From positions 1-64,000 of the forward strand of contig JAXLXV010000021.1 in the NCBI GenBank assembly GCA_046327745.1: a stretch of DNA of 64,000 bases. Direction: 5' to 3'. The position numbers and the translations under genes are program-made. Numbering within the stretch: the stretch's first letter is position 1; each line of letters starts with the position of its first letter. The notes under the pieces are model-generated. The model ran no database searches and had not been told where the DNA came from. It saw only the letters and a list, made by a program, of their open reading frames with translations. Positions 52,579 through 62,138 of this stretch are shown here, in pieces. The stretch is from JABAQJ01 sp046327745. Its GTDB lineage: Bacteria; Gemmatimonadota; Gemmatimonadetes; Gemmatimonadales; Gemmatimonadaceae.

Positions 52579-53547
52579 ATGAGCCAGCTTCGCGCGTCCC
52601 TGTCGCACTACCATAGTATGGCATTGATCTGGGTTCTGGCGGCGTGCGCCTCAGCGCCCGCACGCCCGACATCTCCAGCGCCAGAGGCGCAGGCCACTCG
52701 CGTCATGAGTACCGCTCCGAACTCGGAGCGCACGATGAATGATCTCGTGGATCACGCCGTGCGGCAGGACGTCGTCTTCTTTGGCGAGGAGCACACGGAC
52801 CCGGCCACACATCGCGCCGAATTTGAGCTTCTTTCGGCGATCGGCCGCCGCCATGGCCGCGTAATCTTGTCGCTGGAGATGTTCGAGCGGGACGTTCAAG
52901 GCACGCTGGACGCCTACCTCGCCGGTCAGATCACAGAGACGGAATTCCTGGCGAAGAGCCGGCCATGGGCTCGATACGCCACCGACTATCGGGATTTGGT
53001 TGAGCTGGCGAAGGCCAAGGGGTGGGTGGTGGTCGCCTCAAACGTGCCGCGTCCGCTGGCCTCGGCCGTCGGCCGCCGAGGATTGTCGGGATTGGACTCA
53101 CTGTCGTCGGCGGAACGCGCCCATGCGGCGTCTGACATCCAATGTCCCGACGACGACTATCGTCGCCGCTTCTTCGAGGAGATGAAGGGACACAGTTCGG
53201 GGGGAGCTGCCCCGTCTCCGGCTGACACCCTGCCAACCGCCGTGGCGCAGCGTTTCTACTACGCGCAGTGTGTGAAGGATGAGACCATGGCGGAGTCGAT
53301 CGTGACGGCTCGGCAACGCGCCGGCGCCGGCGCGTTGGTTGTGCACTACGATGGCTCCTTCCACAGTGACTATGGCGAGGGGACCGCGGCGCGCGTGCGG
53401 CGGCGCGATCCGTCAGCTCGTACCCTGGTGATCACAGCCATCCCTGTCCCGAACCTGGCCTCGGCGGCCGTCACCGATGCACGGCGCGCGGACTACGTGA
53501 TCTTTACCAAGGCAGCACCCGCACCGGCCGACAGCACCAAGCGTTAG
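52579..53547 (+). CDS. ChaN-like (haem-binding uptake family) lipoprotein
   Basis: The product is about 322 residues from the ATG at 52579; an ATG at 52618 just before the hydrophobic stretch is an alternative. A lipobox LAAC follows MALIWV. The domain has VVFFGEEHTDPATHRAEFELL, SLEMFERDVQGTLDAYL, ASNVPRPLASAVGRRG and ALVVHYDGSFHSD, which fit the ChaN/DUF399 family of iron-regulated haem-binding lipoproteins. Haem binding is family knowledge, not visible here. The stop overlaps that of the convergent Tat-exported protein in a GTTAGGC word. Confidence 0.82.
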   Translation: MSQLRASLSHYHSMALIWVLAACASAPARPTSPAPEAQATRVMSTAPNSERTMNDLVDHAVRQDVVFFGEEHTDPATHRAEFELLSAIGRRHGRVILSLEMFERDVQGTLDAYLAGQITETEFLAKSRPWARYATDYRDLVELAKAKGWVVVASNVPRPLASAVGRRGLSGLDSLSSAERAHAASDIQCPDDDYRRRFFEEMKGHSSGGAAPSPADTLPTAVAQRFYYAQCVKDETMAESIVTARQRAGAGALVVHYDGSFHSDYGEGTAARVRRRDPSARTLVITAIPVPNLASAAVTDARRADYVIFTKAAPAPADSTKR

Positions 53548-55355
53548 GCAATTCCGGCTCGGGCCTTCGCCTTCTGGATCACTCCGCGCATCTGGTCGCG
53601 GTACTTGTCGAAGGTATCGTCGACGATGTTCAATGTCGGGATAGCCGTCGGCGCCAGCGAGCCGGTATCGGGGTTGAACCGCGAAAAGCCTGACTCATGC
53701 ACGCCGGACGAGCCACGCCCCGGCGCCGGGTGGCTCAGGTGTTGGAAGAATCGCGCGTGCCGCTGAACGAGTGGCCCACCTAGTCCGCCGCCGCCGGCAT
53801 GGTACAGTGGGATGAACGAGAGCATGGCATCGTAGTGCATCTCACCGCAGCAGAGAACGCGCGGGTAACGGGCCTTGAGGTCTAGGACCATGCGGCGGAT
53901 GCCCGCGTGCATGTCGGCGCGTGGGTTGTTCGTCCATCCACCGGCAATATCCAGGAAATAGGCGTCAACACCGAAGCGCTCGATCATGTCCGCGATGCGC
54001 GCCGTCAAGTGTGAACGCCAGGAATCCACTCCAAGGTTCATGTACGCGAGCCAGCCGTCCTGGTGACGATCGTTGTCCCAGTCGACCCAGTTTAGGTCCA
54101 TCACATCGCCATCGATCTTGGCGCTGGCCGCGTCTGCCATGCGCTGAAACACCGGCTGCTTGCGATTGGCGGCGTTGCACCCGAACATCGGCATCATCCG
54201 GTACCCGAGTCGCTGTCCTTCCTGTATGAGCTGGCGGAAGGCCGCCTCGCCGCCCATCCGAGGGTCCACCACGTACTTCGGGTAGTCCCAGTAGTAGCGA
54301 CCGTCCCATGCCGACAGGAACACCAGCACACGCTCCGGTGGAATCTCGGTCGCCATCCACCGAAGTTGCTCCAACATCCGGGCATACGTGTTGAAGATGT
54401 AGCCCGTGTAGTGCTGGCCATGCAGTGTGGTCACGAGTGCCGTCTGTCGTAGCCACGACGGCACGTCGTCGCGTGTGTCCCAGGCGGGAATGGCGTACGC
54501 CCGCGCCACGTGCTCGTAGTGCTGTTGCACGGCCTGCACTGGGTCCTTCACCTGACCCAAGCGCCACGTCGGAACCCGCACGGATCGCTCGTCACGCCAC
54601 CCCTCAACCTCCCAGTTCGCTTCCAGCTTGTACCCTGACTCGCCTGGCTGCAGGTACAACCGCTTGGCGCGCACGGCATCATCCAGTGAAGAGATGAAGA
54701 ACACGTCATCGGCCTTGGAACGCACCATGAGCAGCGGCGTGGTGAGCCCTCCGGCGGAGCCGGGGCCGAACAGGTCGCCTGCGCTGAATGGGTATCCGAA
54801 TAGCAGTTCGTCGTCCTTCGGATCGAAGAAGTCGTAACCTGGCGAGACCGTCCCCCGTGGGACTCCGCGCACCAGAAGCGAAACGCTCTTTATGGGCCGG
54901 TCCATCTCCACCGCGATGTTGGCCTCGACCCCCGCGTCGGTGGACGTCAGATCGATCGTCACCCGTCCCTGCACCTTCTCTTGGCCCCCGGCCCACGTCA
55001 GGCCGTCTGCCACCACGCGTGCTCCAGCTGCTGTGGTTTCAGCGCGCATGCGATCACGGTCCAGTGCGTACGCATTCTCCCGGGTGAACACGTTCACGCC
55101 GAATCGATATCCCTTGAACTCGATCGATGGCTCGGGGAAATCGAAAGAGAACTTCATGAAGGCGTTGCCGCGCGGTGGAACAAAGACCTCACTCGTCGAC
55201 GTCAGTGGGAGAATGCCGAGCGGAGCGGAATTCCCGCTCGTTAGGACGGCCGCGCCAACCTCAGGTGTGTGGCCCGGTACGTCTGGCCAGATCGAGGCAG
55301 CACCGGCGGCACCAAGGACCTTCAGGGCATCGCGTCGGCTCAGGGAGTCGGTCAT
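53544..55355 (-). CDS. Tat-exported putative glycoside hydrolase (barrel-type, DUF6259-like)
   Basis: The 603-residue product opens with a twin-arginine signal (SRRDALKVLG, then a hydrophobic AAGAAS segment). An N-terminal beta-sandwich-like part (about 40-250) precedes a region resembling a (beta/alpha)8 barrel: RVLVFLSAWDGRYYWDYPKYV, GYRMMPMFGCNAANRKQP, DVMDLNWVDWDNDRHQDGWLAYMN, VDAYFLDIAGGWTNN and RVLCCGEMHYDAM. The acidic residues in LDIAG and CGEMH are candidate catalytic groups. The substrate is probably a polysaccharide, but this is not a family I can place firmly. Confidence 0.68.
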   Translation of the reverse strand: MTDSLSRRDALKVLGAAGAASIWPDVPGHTPEVGAAVLTSGNSAPLGILPLTSTSEVFVPPRGNAFMKFSFDFPEPSIEFKGYRFGVNVFTRENAYALDRDRMRAETTAAGARVVADGLTWAGGQEKVQGRVTIDLTSTDAGVEANIAVEMDRPIKSVSLLVRGVPRGTVSPGYDFFDPKDDELLFGYPFSAGDLFGPGSAGGLTTPLLMVRSKADDVFFISSLDDAVRAKRLYLQPGESGYKLEANWEVEGWRDERSVRVPTWRLGQVKDPVQAVQQHYEHVARAYAIPAWDTRDDVPSWLRQTALVTTLHGQHYTGYIFNTYARMLEQLRWMATEIPPERVLVFLSAWDGRYYWDYPKYVVDPRMGGEAAFRQLIQEGQRLGYRMMPMFGCNAANRKQPVFQRMADAASAKIDGDVMDLNWVDWDNDRHQDGWLAYMNLGVDSWRSHLTARIADMIERFGVDAYFLDIAGGWTNNPRADMHAGIRRMVLDLKARYPRVLCCGEMHYDAMLSFIPLYHAGGGGLGGPLVQRHARFFQHLSHPAPGRGSSGVHESGFSRFNPDTGSLAPTAIPTLNIVDDTFDKYRDQMRGVIQKAKARAGIA

Positions 55356-55581
55356 AGGGGTGTTAGAAGATTCCGGATTGTGGCTAGCAAGCGAGGTACG
55401 GATGAGGAGAGTACAGACGGGAAGCGGAACGTCAAATGAGAGGGGCTCATGAGCGCCGTCGCGCCATCCGGAGACTCTAACCGCGAGTAGGCCGGCGCTG
55501 CACTTTGTCGAACCACTCAGGATTGGCGTTGCAGCATTCGGGCGTCACCCACTTGTCGCGCCCTTCGCGACGTCGAACCAC

Positions 55582-55657
55582 GTCAGTCCGCCCGATGGCG
55601 GTGGCCAGACACCCATTCACCATGTCAGTCCGCCAGATGGCGGTGGCCAGACGCCCA
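55582..55657. repeat. Two-copy tandem repeat, 42-base period, at a gene 3' end
   Basis: Copies at 55582-55615 and 55624-55657 differ at only a few positions. On the minus strand the first-read copy encodes GVWPPPSGGLTW and is followed by TGA; the second-read copy repeats GVWPPPSGGLTW in the same frame and continues to FDVAKGATSG before its own stop. Confidence 0.85.
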
Positions 55658-56108
55658 GTTGTTTGCGCACCATGACGACCTGCCCGGCGTGGTAGCTGTT
55701 ATGCGAGGCGATGGTCTGGAGCATTTCCAACGCCGTTCTCCCACCGCGATCCTGAAAGAGCGGCGGCACATCGCTAAGGCATTGGTGCAGGACGGCGCGA
55801 TCTCGCTCGTAGCGACGTAACAACCGCGTCCACGTCGCGGCGCTACTGGGCGTTCGACGCGTCGGCCAGCTCTTTGCTGCGCTCGAAGGAATCCGAGGCG
55901 CCTTCCCACGCAGCCACTTCACCACCCAGTCCTGCCAGAACACGATGTGGCTCAGCAACTCAAACAGGGTGGTGCCACCGCCATTCGGCACCTTTCCGGC
56001 CGTTCGCCAATTCACGCCCTCGAAAAGTGCCCCCATGGTGGCGTGGGCCCCTTCTCCCGTGAGGGCGCGTTCCAATGCGCGTCTGGTGACTGCCTGCTGG
56101 CTTGCCAT
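55617..56108 (-). CDS. DinB-like four-helix protein, C-terminus altered by tandem duplication
   Basis: The 163-residue protein has DinB/YfiT-type features: LFELLSHIVFWQDWVVKWL in the second helix and IASHNSYHAGQVVMVRKQLGVWPP at the end, with His residues placed to bind a metal. DinB-type proteins include thiol-dependent transferases and stress proteins; substrate unknown. A 42-base tandem duplication at the 3' end puts a stop in the first copy, so the probable ancestral last 10 residues (FDVAKGATSG) are now outside the frame. The fold core appears complete, so the protein may still work. Confidence 0.8.
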   Translation of the reverse strand: MASQQAVTRRALERALTGEGAHATMGALFEGVNWRTAGKVPNGGGTTLFELLSHIVFWQDWVVKWLRGKAPRIPSSAAKSWPTRRTPSSAATWTRLLRRYERDRAVLHQCLSDVPPLFQDRGGRTALEMLQTIASHNSYHAGQVVMVRKQLGVWPPPSGGLTW

Positions 56109-56624
56109 GCAATTCTCACCGTTCGAACTCGCCGGAGGCTACTGGCTGCACGTGAGTCACGCCAGCGTATTTGCCGAGCGGAAGTGGTCGCCACCGCCGC
56201 TCTCCAGCGCCCGACGCCTGAACAACCATCGTCGGGTGCTCGCTTCGTTGGCGGCCGACATGGGGGATGACTGCCGTACTTCAAGCGACGACGACTGTCA
56301 GCGTCGAACCACCTACGCGAGCGTGCACGCAGACGGAGCGCACACCTATGATCGCGGGTGAATGCCGTTCATCCAACAACGCGTTTTCACCGAGCCTGAT
56401 CGACTGTCCACGAGGCAGGACGTCCTGACGCGCGCAGATCGCGACGGTCAATCCGCGAAGGCCACCTGCCACACTCAGCCATGTTGAAGCCGTCGGCGCA
56501 CGATGATCGTTAGGTCAACCATCTTGAGTCGTTAGGCATGTGCGACTGAGGTCACAGTCGTTTCGGCCACACGTCGCGATATTGGCGCGTCCTTCAGCAC
56601 GTCCCCCACTCGTGAGGAGGAACA
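56109..56624. other. 516-base stretch without a convincing gene
   Basis: Open frames here are short and rich in Arg and Ser, without ribosome-binding sites. It should hold divergent promoters for the DinB-like and dihaem genes. Two GTTAGG words lie at about 56511 and 56532. No strong hairpin was seen. Confidence 0.4.
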
Positions 56625-58052
56625 ATGACGCGTCACGCTTTTGCACTCGCGCTCCTGACCACCGTCAGCCTCGGCTGTGCCGATCAACCGGATTCGCCGG
56701 TTGGCCCCAGCCGATCCCTCGCACCGGACGCCGCCACCGACGTCCTGAATTCCGCCCAGCTGGAAGTCGCATCCCTTGGACGCGCGTTCCTCGGCGGCGC
56801 CACCACCGTCTTCGACTCCCTACCCACCGCGTTCGGTCATCCCAACGCGAACCTGGATGCGGTGTCCATGTTGTTGCATGACGCGGGCGACGAAGCGTTC
56901 GACAGTACGTTCACGCCACCTACCGGCATTGGTCCGCTGTTTCACAATACCTCCTGCGCAAGCTGCCACGTGGGCGACGGGCGCGGGCGCCCGCCGATTC
57001 TCCCAGGCGAACAGCTCGAGACGATGCTCTTCCGCGCAAGCATTCCGGGGACCAACCCCGTCGGCGGCCCCAACCCCGCCCCCGGCTTTGGCGACCAGTT
57101 CCAACCACGGGCCATCCCTGGTTTCTCGCCGGAAGGCGACATCGCCTTTAACTACGTCGAGAACCCCGGCCAGTACGCCGATGGAAGCGCATACTCACTG
57201 CGCGTCCCCACGTACACAGTCATAAATCCGTGGACCGCGATCCCGCCCGGGTTCATGCTGAGCCCCCGAGTCGCCCCCCCGGTCTTTGGCCTTGGCCTGC
57301 TGGAGGCGATCCCTGCATCGTTGCTCACGCTGCTCGCGGATCCATCAGACCGAAACCACGACGGCATCTCAGGACGTTTGAACCTGGTCTATGACGTTGC
57401 GACGGGTCGCCGAGTGATCGGACGATTCGGTCTCAAGAGCAACACACCGAACCTTACGCAGCAGGCCGCCGGCGCCTACAACGGCGACATGGGTGTCACG
57501 ACGAACCTTCTTCCACACGAAAGCTGCGAGGGACAATTCCCTGCGCCTGAGTGCGGGCCGCACGCGGCCGAAGTGGACGACTCCACGCTGAACGCGGTGG
57601 CCTTCTACACCAGAACGCTCGGCGTTCCTGCTCGCCGTGCCCTGCGAGATCCCATCGCAAACCGTGGAGAGCGGGTGTTCACCGTCATCGGTTGCGGCTC
57701 GTGTCACACCCCCATCATCTCCACAGGCATTGTACCCGGCATTCCGTCCGTGTCCGCTCAGATCATTCGCCCATTCACGGATCTTCTGCTTCATGACATG
57801 GGACCAGGGCTGAGTGACAATCGGCCAGACTTCCTGGCCAGCGGTCAGGAGTGGCGCACGCCACCGCTCTGGGGAATCGGATTGATCAACACGGTGAACG
57901 GTCACACGCTCTTTCTGCATGACGGCAGAGCCAGAAACCTGGAAGAGGCGATTCTTTGGCACGACGGGGAAGGATTTGGGGCGCGTGAGGCTTTCAGAAA
58001 ACTCGTCGCCGGAGATCGCGCTGCGCTCGTCAAGTTCCTCAACTCGCTGTAG
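56625..58052 (+). CDS. Dihaem DUF1111 (thiol oxidoreductase/MauG-like) lipoprotein
   Basis: The 475-residue product has a lipoprotein signal (lipobox VSLGC) and GAGGAGG just before the ATG. Two haem c motifs are present, CASCH (about residue 111) and CGSCH (about 365). The DUF1111 family pattern includes GPLFHNTSCASCH, DGISGRLN, FGLKSNTPNL, MGVTTNLLPHESC and RTPPLWGIGL, plus a late HDGRARNLEEAILWHDGE. These proteins resemble dihaem peroxidases. The enzymatic role is unknown. It depends on the Ccm system. Confidence 0.9.
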   Translation: MTRHAFALALLTTVSLGCADQPDSPVGPSRSLAPDAATDVLNSAQLEVASLGRAFLGGATTVFDSLPTAFGHPNANLDAVSMLLHDAGDEAFDSTFTPPTGIGPLFHNTSCASCHVGDGRGRPPILPGEQLETMLFRASIPGTNPVGGPNPAPGFGDQFQPRAIPGFSPEGDIAFNYVENPGQYADGSAYSLRVPTYTVINPWTAIPPGFMLSPRVAPPVFGLGLLEAIPASLLTLLADPSDRNHDGISGRLNLVYDVATGRRVIGRFGLKSNTPNLTQQAAGAYNGDMGVTTNLLPHESCEGQFPAPECGPHAAEVDDSTLNAVAFYTRTLGVPARRALRDPIANRGERVFTVIGCGSCHTPIISTGIVPGIPSVSAQIIRPFTDLLLHDMGPGLSDNRPDFLASGQEWRTPPLWGIGLINTVNGHTLFLHDGRARNLEEAILWHDGEGFGAREAFRKLVAGDRAALVKFLNSL

Positions 58053-58114
58053 CCGTCGCCGACCGAGGGCGCTGAGTCGCCATCGTCCCCGGTGAACGTG
58101 TTGGTATCCGGATG

Positions 58115-58144
58115 CCCACGCTGCATCTTTCCTTGCAGCGTGGG
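58115..58144. terminator. Hairpin between the dihaem gene and the NiCoT-like gene
   Basis: An 11-base-pair perfect stem (58115-58125 with 58134-58144) with an 8-base pyrimidine-rich loop TCTTTCCT lies 62 bases after the dihaem gene. There is no T-run; it could be a terminator or a leader structure for the transporter gene 90 bases downstream. Confidence 0.55.
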
Positions 58145-58232
58145 CCGTCGCTCCACGCGTGTGTCTGTGAGTTCCCGGCCCGCCGCGCGTGTGCGCGCCT
58201 GCGCGCCCGCCTCAGTGACGATCCGGAGTTTC

Positions 58233-59051
58233 ATGAACGCGCTCGCCATTTCGGCGTTAGGCTTTTTCCTGGGCATGCGGCACGCCACCGATCCCGATCA
58301 CGTGGTGGCGATCACGACCATCGTGGCCAGGCACCGGAGCGTGCGGGGAGCGGCGCTCGTCGGTGCGGTGTGGGGGGTCGGCCACACGCTGACGCTGGTG
58401 GTCGTCGGCGGCGGCATCGTCCTGCTCGGGTGGGTGATTCCCCCGCGGGTAGGCTTGTCCATGGAGCTCGCGGTCGGGTTGATGCTGATCGTCCTTGGCG
58501 TCGTGAACCTGACGGGAGCCCTCGGGAGCGCGCGGGAGGTCACCGCGAGCGTTGGATCAGACCACGACACGGCGCCAGCTCACGTCCACACTCATGCGCA
58601 CGCCCACGGCGACTACGTGCATACGCATGCCCACGCGCATCAACCCGATCGGCACCCGCATGATCCCCGCCGCACGCCAGTGGCCTGGCTCGACCGACAC
58701 CTCTCCGGGCTCGCGCCGTATCAGTTGGTACGACCGCTGATCGTCGGGGTGGTGCACGGGTTGGCTGGATCGGCGGCGGTGGCGCTCTTGGTCCTGACCA
58801 CCATCAACGACCCGCGGTGGGCAGTGTTGTATCTGCTCATCTTTGGCTTTGGGACCATTGCCGGGATGATGCTGATCACCACGCTCATGGGTGTGCCATT
58901 CGCCAGCGCCGGCGCGCGCGTCGTCCGTGTCCAGCGCGGACTACGCCTAACAACCGGCGTGGTGTCGCTGGTCTTTGGCCTGGTGCTCGCCTATCAGATC
59001 GGAATCGTCCACGGACTGTTTGTAGGACAGCCAACCTGGACGCCGCGATAG
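58233..59051 (+). CDS. NiCoT-like nickel/cobalt transporter with histidine-rich loop
   Basis: The product is 272 residues from the ATG at 58233 (GGAG six bases upstream); the longer frame upstream crosses the hairpin. The HX4DH signature of NiCoT permeases is present as RHATDPDHVVAITT in an early helix. Six to seven membrane helices are visible, with a cytoplasmic loop (about 110-150) containing more than a dozen histidines (HVHTHAHAHGDYVHTHAHAH). GVVHGLAGSAAVALL is the second conserved segment. Ni2+ or Co2+ uptake is likely. The histidine loop suggests metal buffering. Confidence 0.85.
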   Translation: MNALAISALGFFLGMRHATDPDHVVAITTIVARHRSVRGAALVGAVWGVGHTLTLVVVGGGIVLLGWVIPPRVGLSMELAVGLMLIVLGVVNLTGALGSAREVTASVGSDHDTAPAHVHTHAHAHGDYVHTHAHAHQPDRHPHDPRRTPVAWLDRHLSGLAPYQLVRPLIVGVVHGLAGSAAVALLVLTTINDPRWAVLYLLIFGFGTIAGMMLITTLMGVPFASAGARVVRVQRGLRLTTGVVSLVFGLVLAYQIGIVHGLFVGQPTWTPR

Positions 59052-59053
59052 CG

Positions 59054-60793
59054 TCAAGCCGCGAGCACCTCGTGCACTTCACGTAGGGCTTCCAGAGCCC
59101 GACGGACGTCGCGGACGCGCGCTTCAAGGTCCAGTGCCAAAGCCTCATCAGCCAGCGCCGTCTGACACGCCGCGCGGATCGCCGCCGTCGCTTCCAGCAT
59201 CCGTTGCACCTGCTCCTCTCGCCGACGGGCCACCGCCGAACGCTCAGGCAGCGCGTTGTCATTCGGCGTTGCATCGGACGGCTCACTCTCCCACCGATCC
59301 AGTAACTGATCCGCTTCAGCGATGTCGCGCGCGGTCCGGCAGCAAACCGCCAGCAACTCCTGAACGTTCGACGACACGGGTGCAAGGTCGGGATGATCGG
59401 CCTGCAGTCGGTACAGTGCGCGCACCTCGGCCGTGAGGGTGGTGAGGAGGGAGCGCGCCGTCCCCCCGCGAACGACCGCCAGTGTGGAGACGGCTAGATC
59501 GTTGGCGGACGCCGGCAACGTGTTCGCGCGCAGGACGGCGCCGCGCGGTCGCTTCAGAGTCCGTTCGGCGACAAAGAGCAGTCCAGCCGCAACCATCAGG
59601 GGGGTCCAGATCATGCTTACTGTGCCCGCGCGCACGGCGATCACACCGGAAATCACCACCAACAGGGCCAGACCGAATGTGGATTTCGGAATGGCCGTCC
59701 AGGCGAGGCGTTCGGGCACAGCGAACGCGTCTCGTCCGTGTTCGCGCAGCCGTCGGACCGCTGCATCGCCGATGGCAGAAGGCACCCGTGCCACCGCGTG
59801 ATCTTCACCGCGCACAAGCACAAGGGTGTCGGCGTCGTGGTCATGTGCCTGCGCGCAGAGATCGCAGATGCCATTTCCCAGCGCGTCCACGTCATCGCAG
59901 ACCAGGCAGCGTTCTAGCTGGACATCGTGGCGAATGACGGTCCCGGCTTCATCTATCGCCGCCAAGAGCCGATCGGATGAGGGGATGCGGTCGCGCGGGT
60001 CTGGCGCGGTCAATGCTGCCAGCAGGTCGTCCAGCCACCATGGGACGTCCGGACGATACATCGAACATCGCACGCCCTGTCCGGTGGCCCGATCGGCCGC
60101 TCGGTCGCCTGGTCCGCGACCCGGCAGTGCTCCCGTCAGGGCAAAGACCAGCGTCATCCCCAGCGCATACAGGTCATCACGCACGTCCGGCCTGCCGCCA
60201 GCAGCAACGTTTGGCGACACATACCCCACCGTCCCAATGACTGTGCCCGTCCGGGTCAGCGTCGTGGCGTGGGCGACATGGGCCGACCCGAAGTCGGCCA
60301 GCAGCGCGTCTCCCTGTTCGTCGAGCAGGATGTTCTGCGGTTTGACATCTCGGTGGAGCACGCCACATCGATGCGCGGCGCCGAGCGCCGCCGATATCTC
60401 ACGAAGGAGACGGACCGCCGCATCCACTCCGATGGGCCCGCGCTCGCTGACGCGATCGGCCAGCGTGGATCCGTCAATGAGCCGCATGACAATGAACGAG
60501 TGCTCGCCATCATCCACAAAGTCATGGACCGCGACGATATTCGGGTGTGAGAGCTGACGGGCGACGGCCACCTCGCGTCGCATCCGTTCACGCGTCAACT
60601 CCGCCGTGGCCGGCGGCGGCACCAGGAGCTTGATGGCGACCAACGATCGCACGGTTTCGTCTCGAGCCGCATACACCGCCGAGTAACCGCCGCGGCCGAT
60701 TTCGCGAAGGATCGTGTACCGTTCAACCAGCTGGGTGCCGGGCCGGAGATACGGGCGTGGTCCCTGCTCCGCCGCGGGCGCGTCAGACATCAT
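59054..60793 (-). CDS. Membrane Ser/Thr protein kinase with zinc-ribbon insert
   Basis: The 579-residue protein has a PknB-type kinase domain (about 25-280): glycine loop IGRGGYSAVY, VAIK lysine, catalytic HRDVKPQN (about 149) and ADFG. A short zinc-ribbon-like CLVC...CDLC element follows near 297-315, then two membrane helices (about 375-415) and a C-terminal helical, coiled-coil-rich part (about 430-579). The C-terminal half is probably cytoplasmic too, an unusual arrangement compared with PASTA kinases. The start overlaps the stop of the upstream small gene as ATGA, so the pair works together. Confidence 0.88.
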   Translation of the reverse strand: MMSDAPAAEQGPRPYLRPGTQLVERYTILREIGRGGYSAVYAARDETVRSLVAIKLLVPPPATAELTRERMRREVAVARQLSHPNIVAVHDFVDDGEHSFIVMRLIDGSTLADRVSERGPIGVDAAVRLLREISAALGAAHRCGVLHRDVKPQNILLDEQGDALLADFGSAHVAHATTLTRTGTVIGTVGYVSPNVAAGGRPDVRDDLYALGMTLVFALTGALPGRGPGDRAADRATGQGVRCSMYRPDVPWWLDDLLAALTAPDPRDRIPSSDRLLAAIDEAGTVIRHDVQLERCLVCDDVDALGNGICDLCAQAHDHDADTLVLVRGEDHAVARVPSAIGDAAVRRLREHGRDAFAVPERLAWTAIPKSTFGLALLVVISGVIAVRAGTVSMIWTPLMVAAGLLFVAERTLKRPRGAVLRANTLPASANDLAVSTLAVVRGGTARSLLTTLTAEVRALYRLQADHPDLAPVSSNVQELLAVCCRTARDIAEADQLLDRWESEPSDATPNDNALPERSAVARRREEQVQRMLEATAAIRAACQTALADEALALDLEARVRDVRRALEALREVHEVLAA

Positions 60794-61419
60794 CGCGCGG
60801 AATCCGGCACGGCCTCAACCGGCGTCTTCCCCTTGGACGAGATCCGCCCCAGCATCCCTTGGGCGCTGGAGGTCCACCCATCGTTCGCGCCGTACACACG
60901 AAGGAATGCTTGAAGATTCGCGCGAGCTCGGTCGAGCTGCCCCAGCTGAAACTCGCTGGCCCCTGCGTGGTAGAGCGCCATGTAGTTGTCCGGCCAGTAC
61001 TCGATGACCAGCTCCATCATGGGACCCGCCGATCGGTCGTCACCCATGTCCGCAACTGGATGCCCGACCTCGAACAGTATGCCAGCTGCGCGTACCCGCT
61101 CCGCCGGGGACAACCGCTGGATCATCGCCCGCGCCGAGTCGATGCGGCCGGCGAGCGCATAACAGGCCGCACCAAAACCCTGTCCCTCGGGACCCGCCGG
61201 CGGTGGATCCGATGCAAGACGAGTGACCACCTCGAGTGAGTTGCAGAAGGGCTTCGTACGTGGGAACCATCCCGCTTCCGTTGCAGGCCCCGATGGCGCG
61301 GGGGCGACAGGCGCTGGCGGGGGCAGGTCGACGACCGGCGCGGGCGCCGGCCGTGAAAGGACGGTTGCAATCGAGATGACCACAAACGCCCAGGAAAGGA
61401 ACTTGACGTAACGAAGCAT
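60790..61419 (-). CDS. Membrane-anchored TPR-like protein paired with the kinase
   Basis: The product is 209 residues from the ATG at 61419. One N-terminal helix (about 6-22) and a Pro/Ala-rich linker precede a helical-repeat domain: ACYALAGRIDSARAMIQRLSPAERVRAAG, then MMELVIEYWPDNYMALYHAGASEFQLGQLDRARANLQAFLRVY, which fits a TPR pair. The C-terminus is basic. It overlaps the kinase start by four bases. It may be a sensor, scaffold or substrate of the kinase; no enzyme motif is seen. Confidence 0.72.
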   Translation of the reverse strand: MLRYVKFLSWAFVVISIATVLSRPAPAPVVDLPPPAPVAPAPSGPATEAGWFPRTKPFCNSLEVVTRLASDPPPAGPEGQGFGAACYALAGRIDSARAMIQRLSPAERVRAAGILFEVGHPVADMGDDRSAGPMMELVIEYWPDNYMALYHAGASEFQLGQLDRARANLQAFLRVYGANDGWTSSAQGMLGRISSKGKTPVEAVPDSAR

Positions 61420-62138
61420 GACCGCGCGCCCGAATGGATGTCCCTTGGGAGACGACGGCACCCATGGCCGGTTACACAGAGTGTGACATCACGCGTCCTC
61501 TGCGTGACGGATCGCGGGAGGCGGAACACCTGTCGCGTGGGACGTGGTTGGTGCTGACACGCGTCGGAGGCATGCGAGTTGTCGGCCGGATTCGTGGGTC
61601 GCGACGACGTTTCTCCGCCAGCTTAAACGGCACGTGGCATTGAGCGCCGCCAAGTTCGAAGAACGTTGTGGGTCACTCGCACTTGCCGTTCGGCGCCGAT
61701 ACGGTCGTGGAGTCCGACGCGCATCGCTCCCGCGACACCAGCGCAGGAGGCACATTTACGTCCGGTCACCTCAGGGTGGAGCTAATGTGACCATGGGCGT
61801 AGGGTCCGTCGTCGGTCTAGGTGTGAACGTTGGGGTTCGCTGCCAGATTGGCGCCCCTTCATTTCGTGTCCAGCGGGAACACTTGGAGAGGGCCTCACCC
61901 ATGCCGGTGCCCCTTACAAACGTTGCCACGCATAACGGGAAGTAACCGTCGTTTCATCTTGGCCCTTCGCACGAAAGTCCGGAGGATGTGTCGGCATTAC
62001 TTTTTCGCGCCCGTGCATTACGCCTGACGGCGGATTGTAGCATCTTGCAGCCGCTCATTTGTGGTTGCATATCCGCTGGCCACGAGGGCGCACGCCCGAC
62101 GACTCCTCCTTCACCGCACGATTGACCTAGGGAGCCCA
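61420..62138. other. About 720-base stretch without a convincing gene
   Basis: One plus-strand frame (61544-61945) is open for 133 codons but is very rich in Arg, lacks a ribosome-binding site and has no recognisable feature, so it is not called. The stretch should contain the promoter of the leftward TPR-kinase pair and that of the rightward desaturase gene. No clear hairpin or repeat was found. Confidence 0.4.

Noticed and set aside
61544..61945. Plus-strand frame of 133 codons in a gene-free stretch
   Set aside because: Very Arg-rich, no ribosome-binding site, no domain; could only be rescued by conserved homologues.
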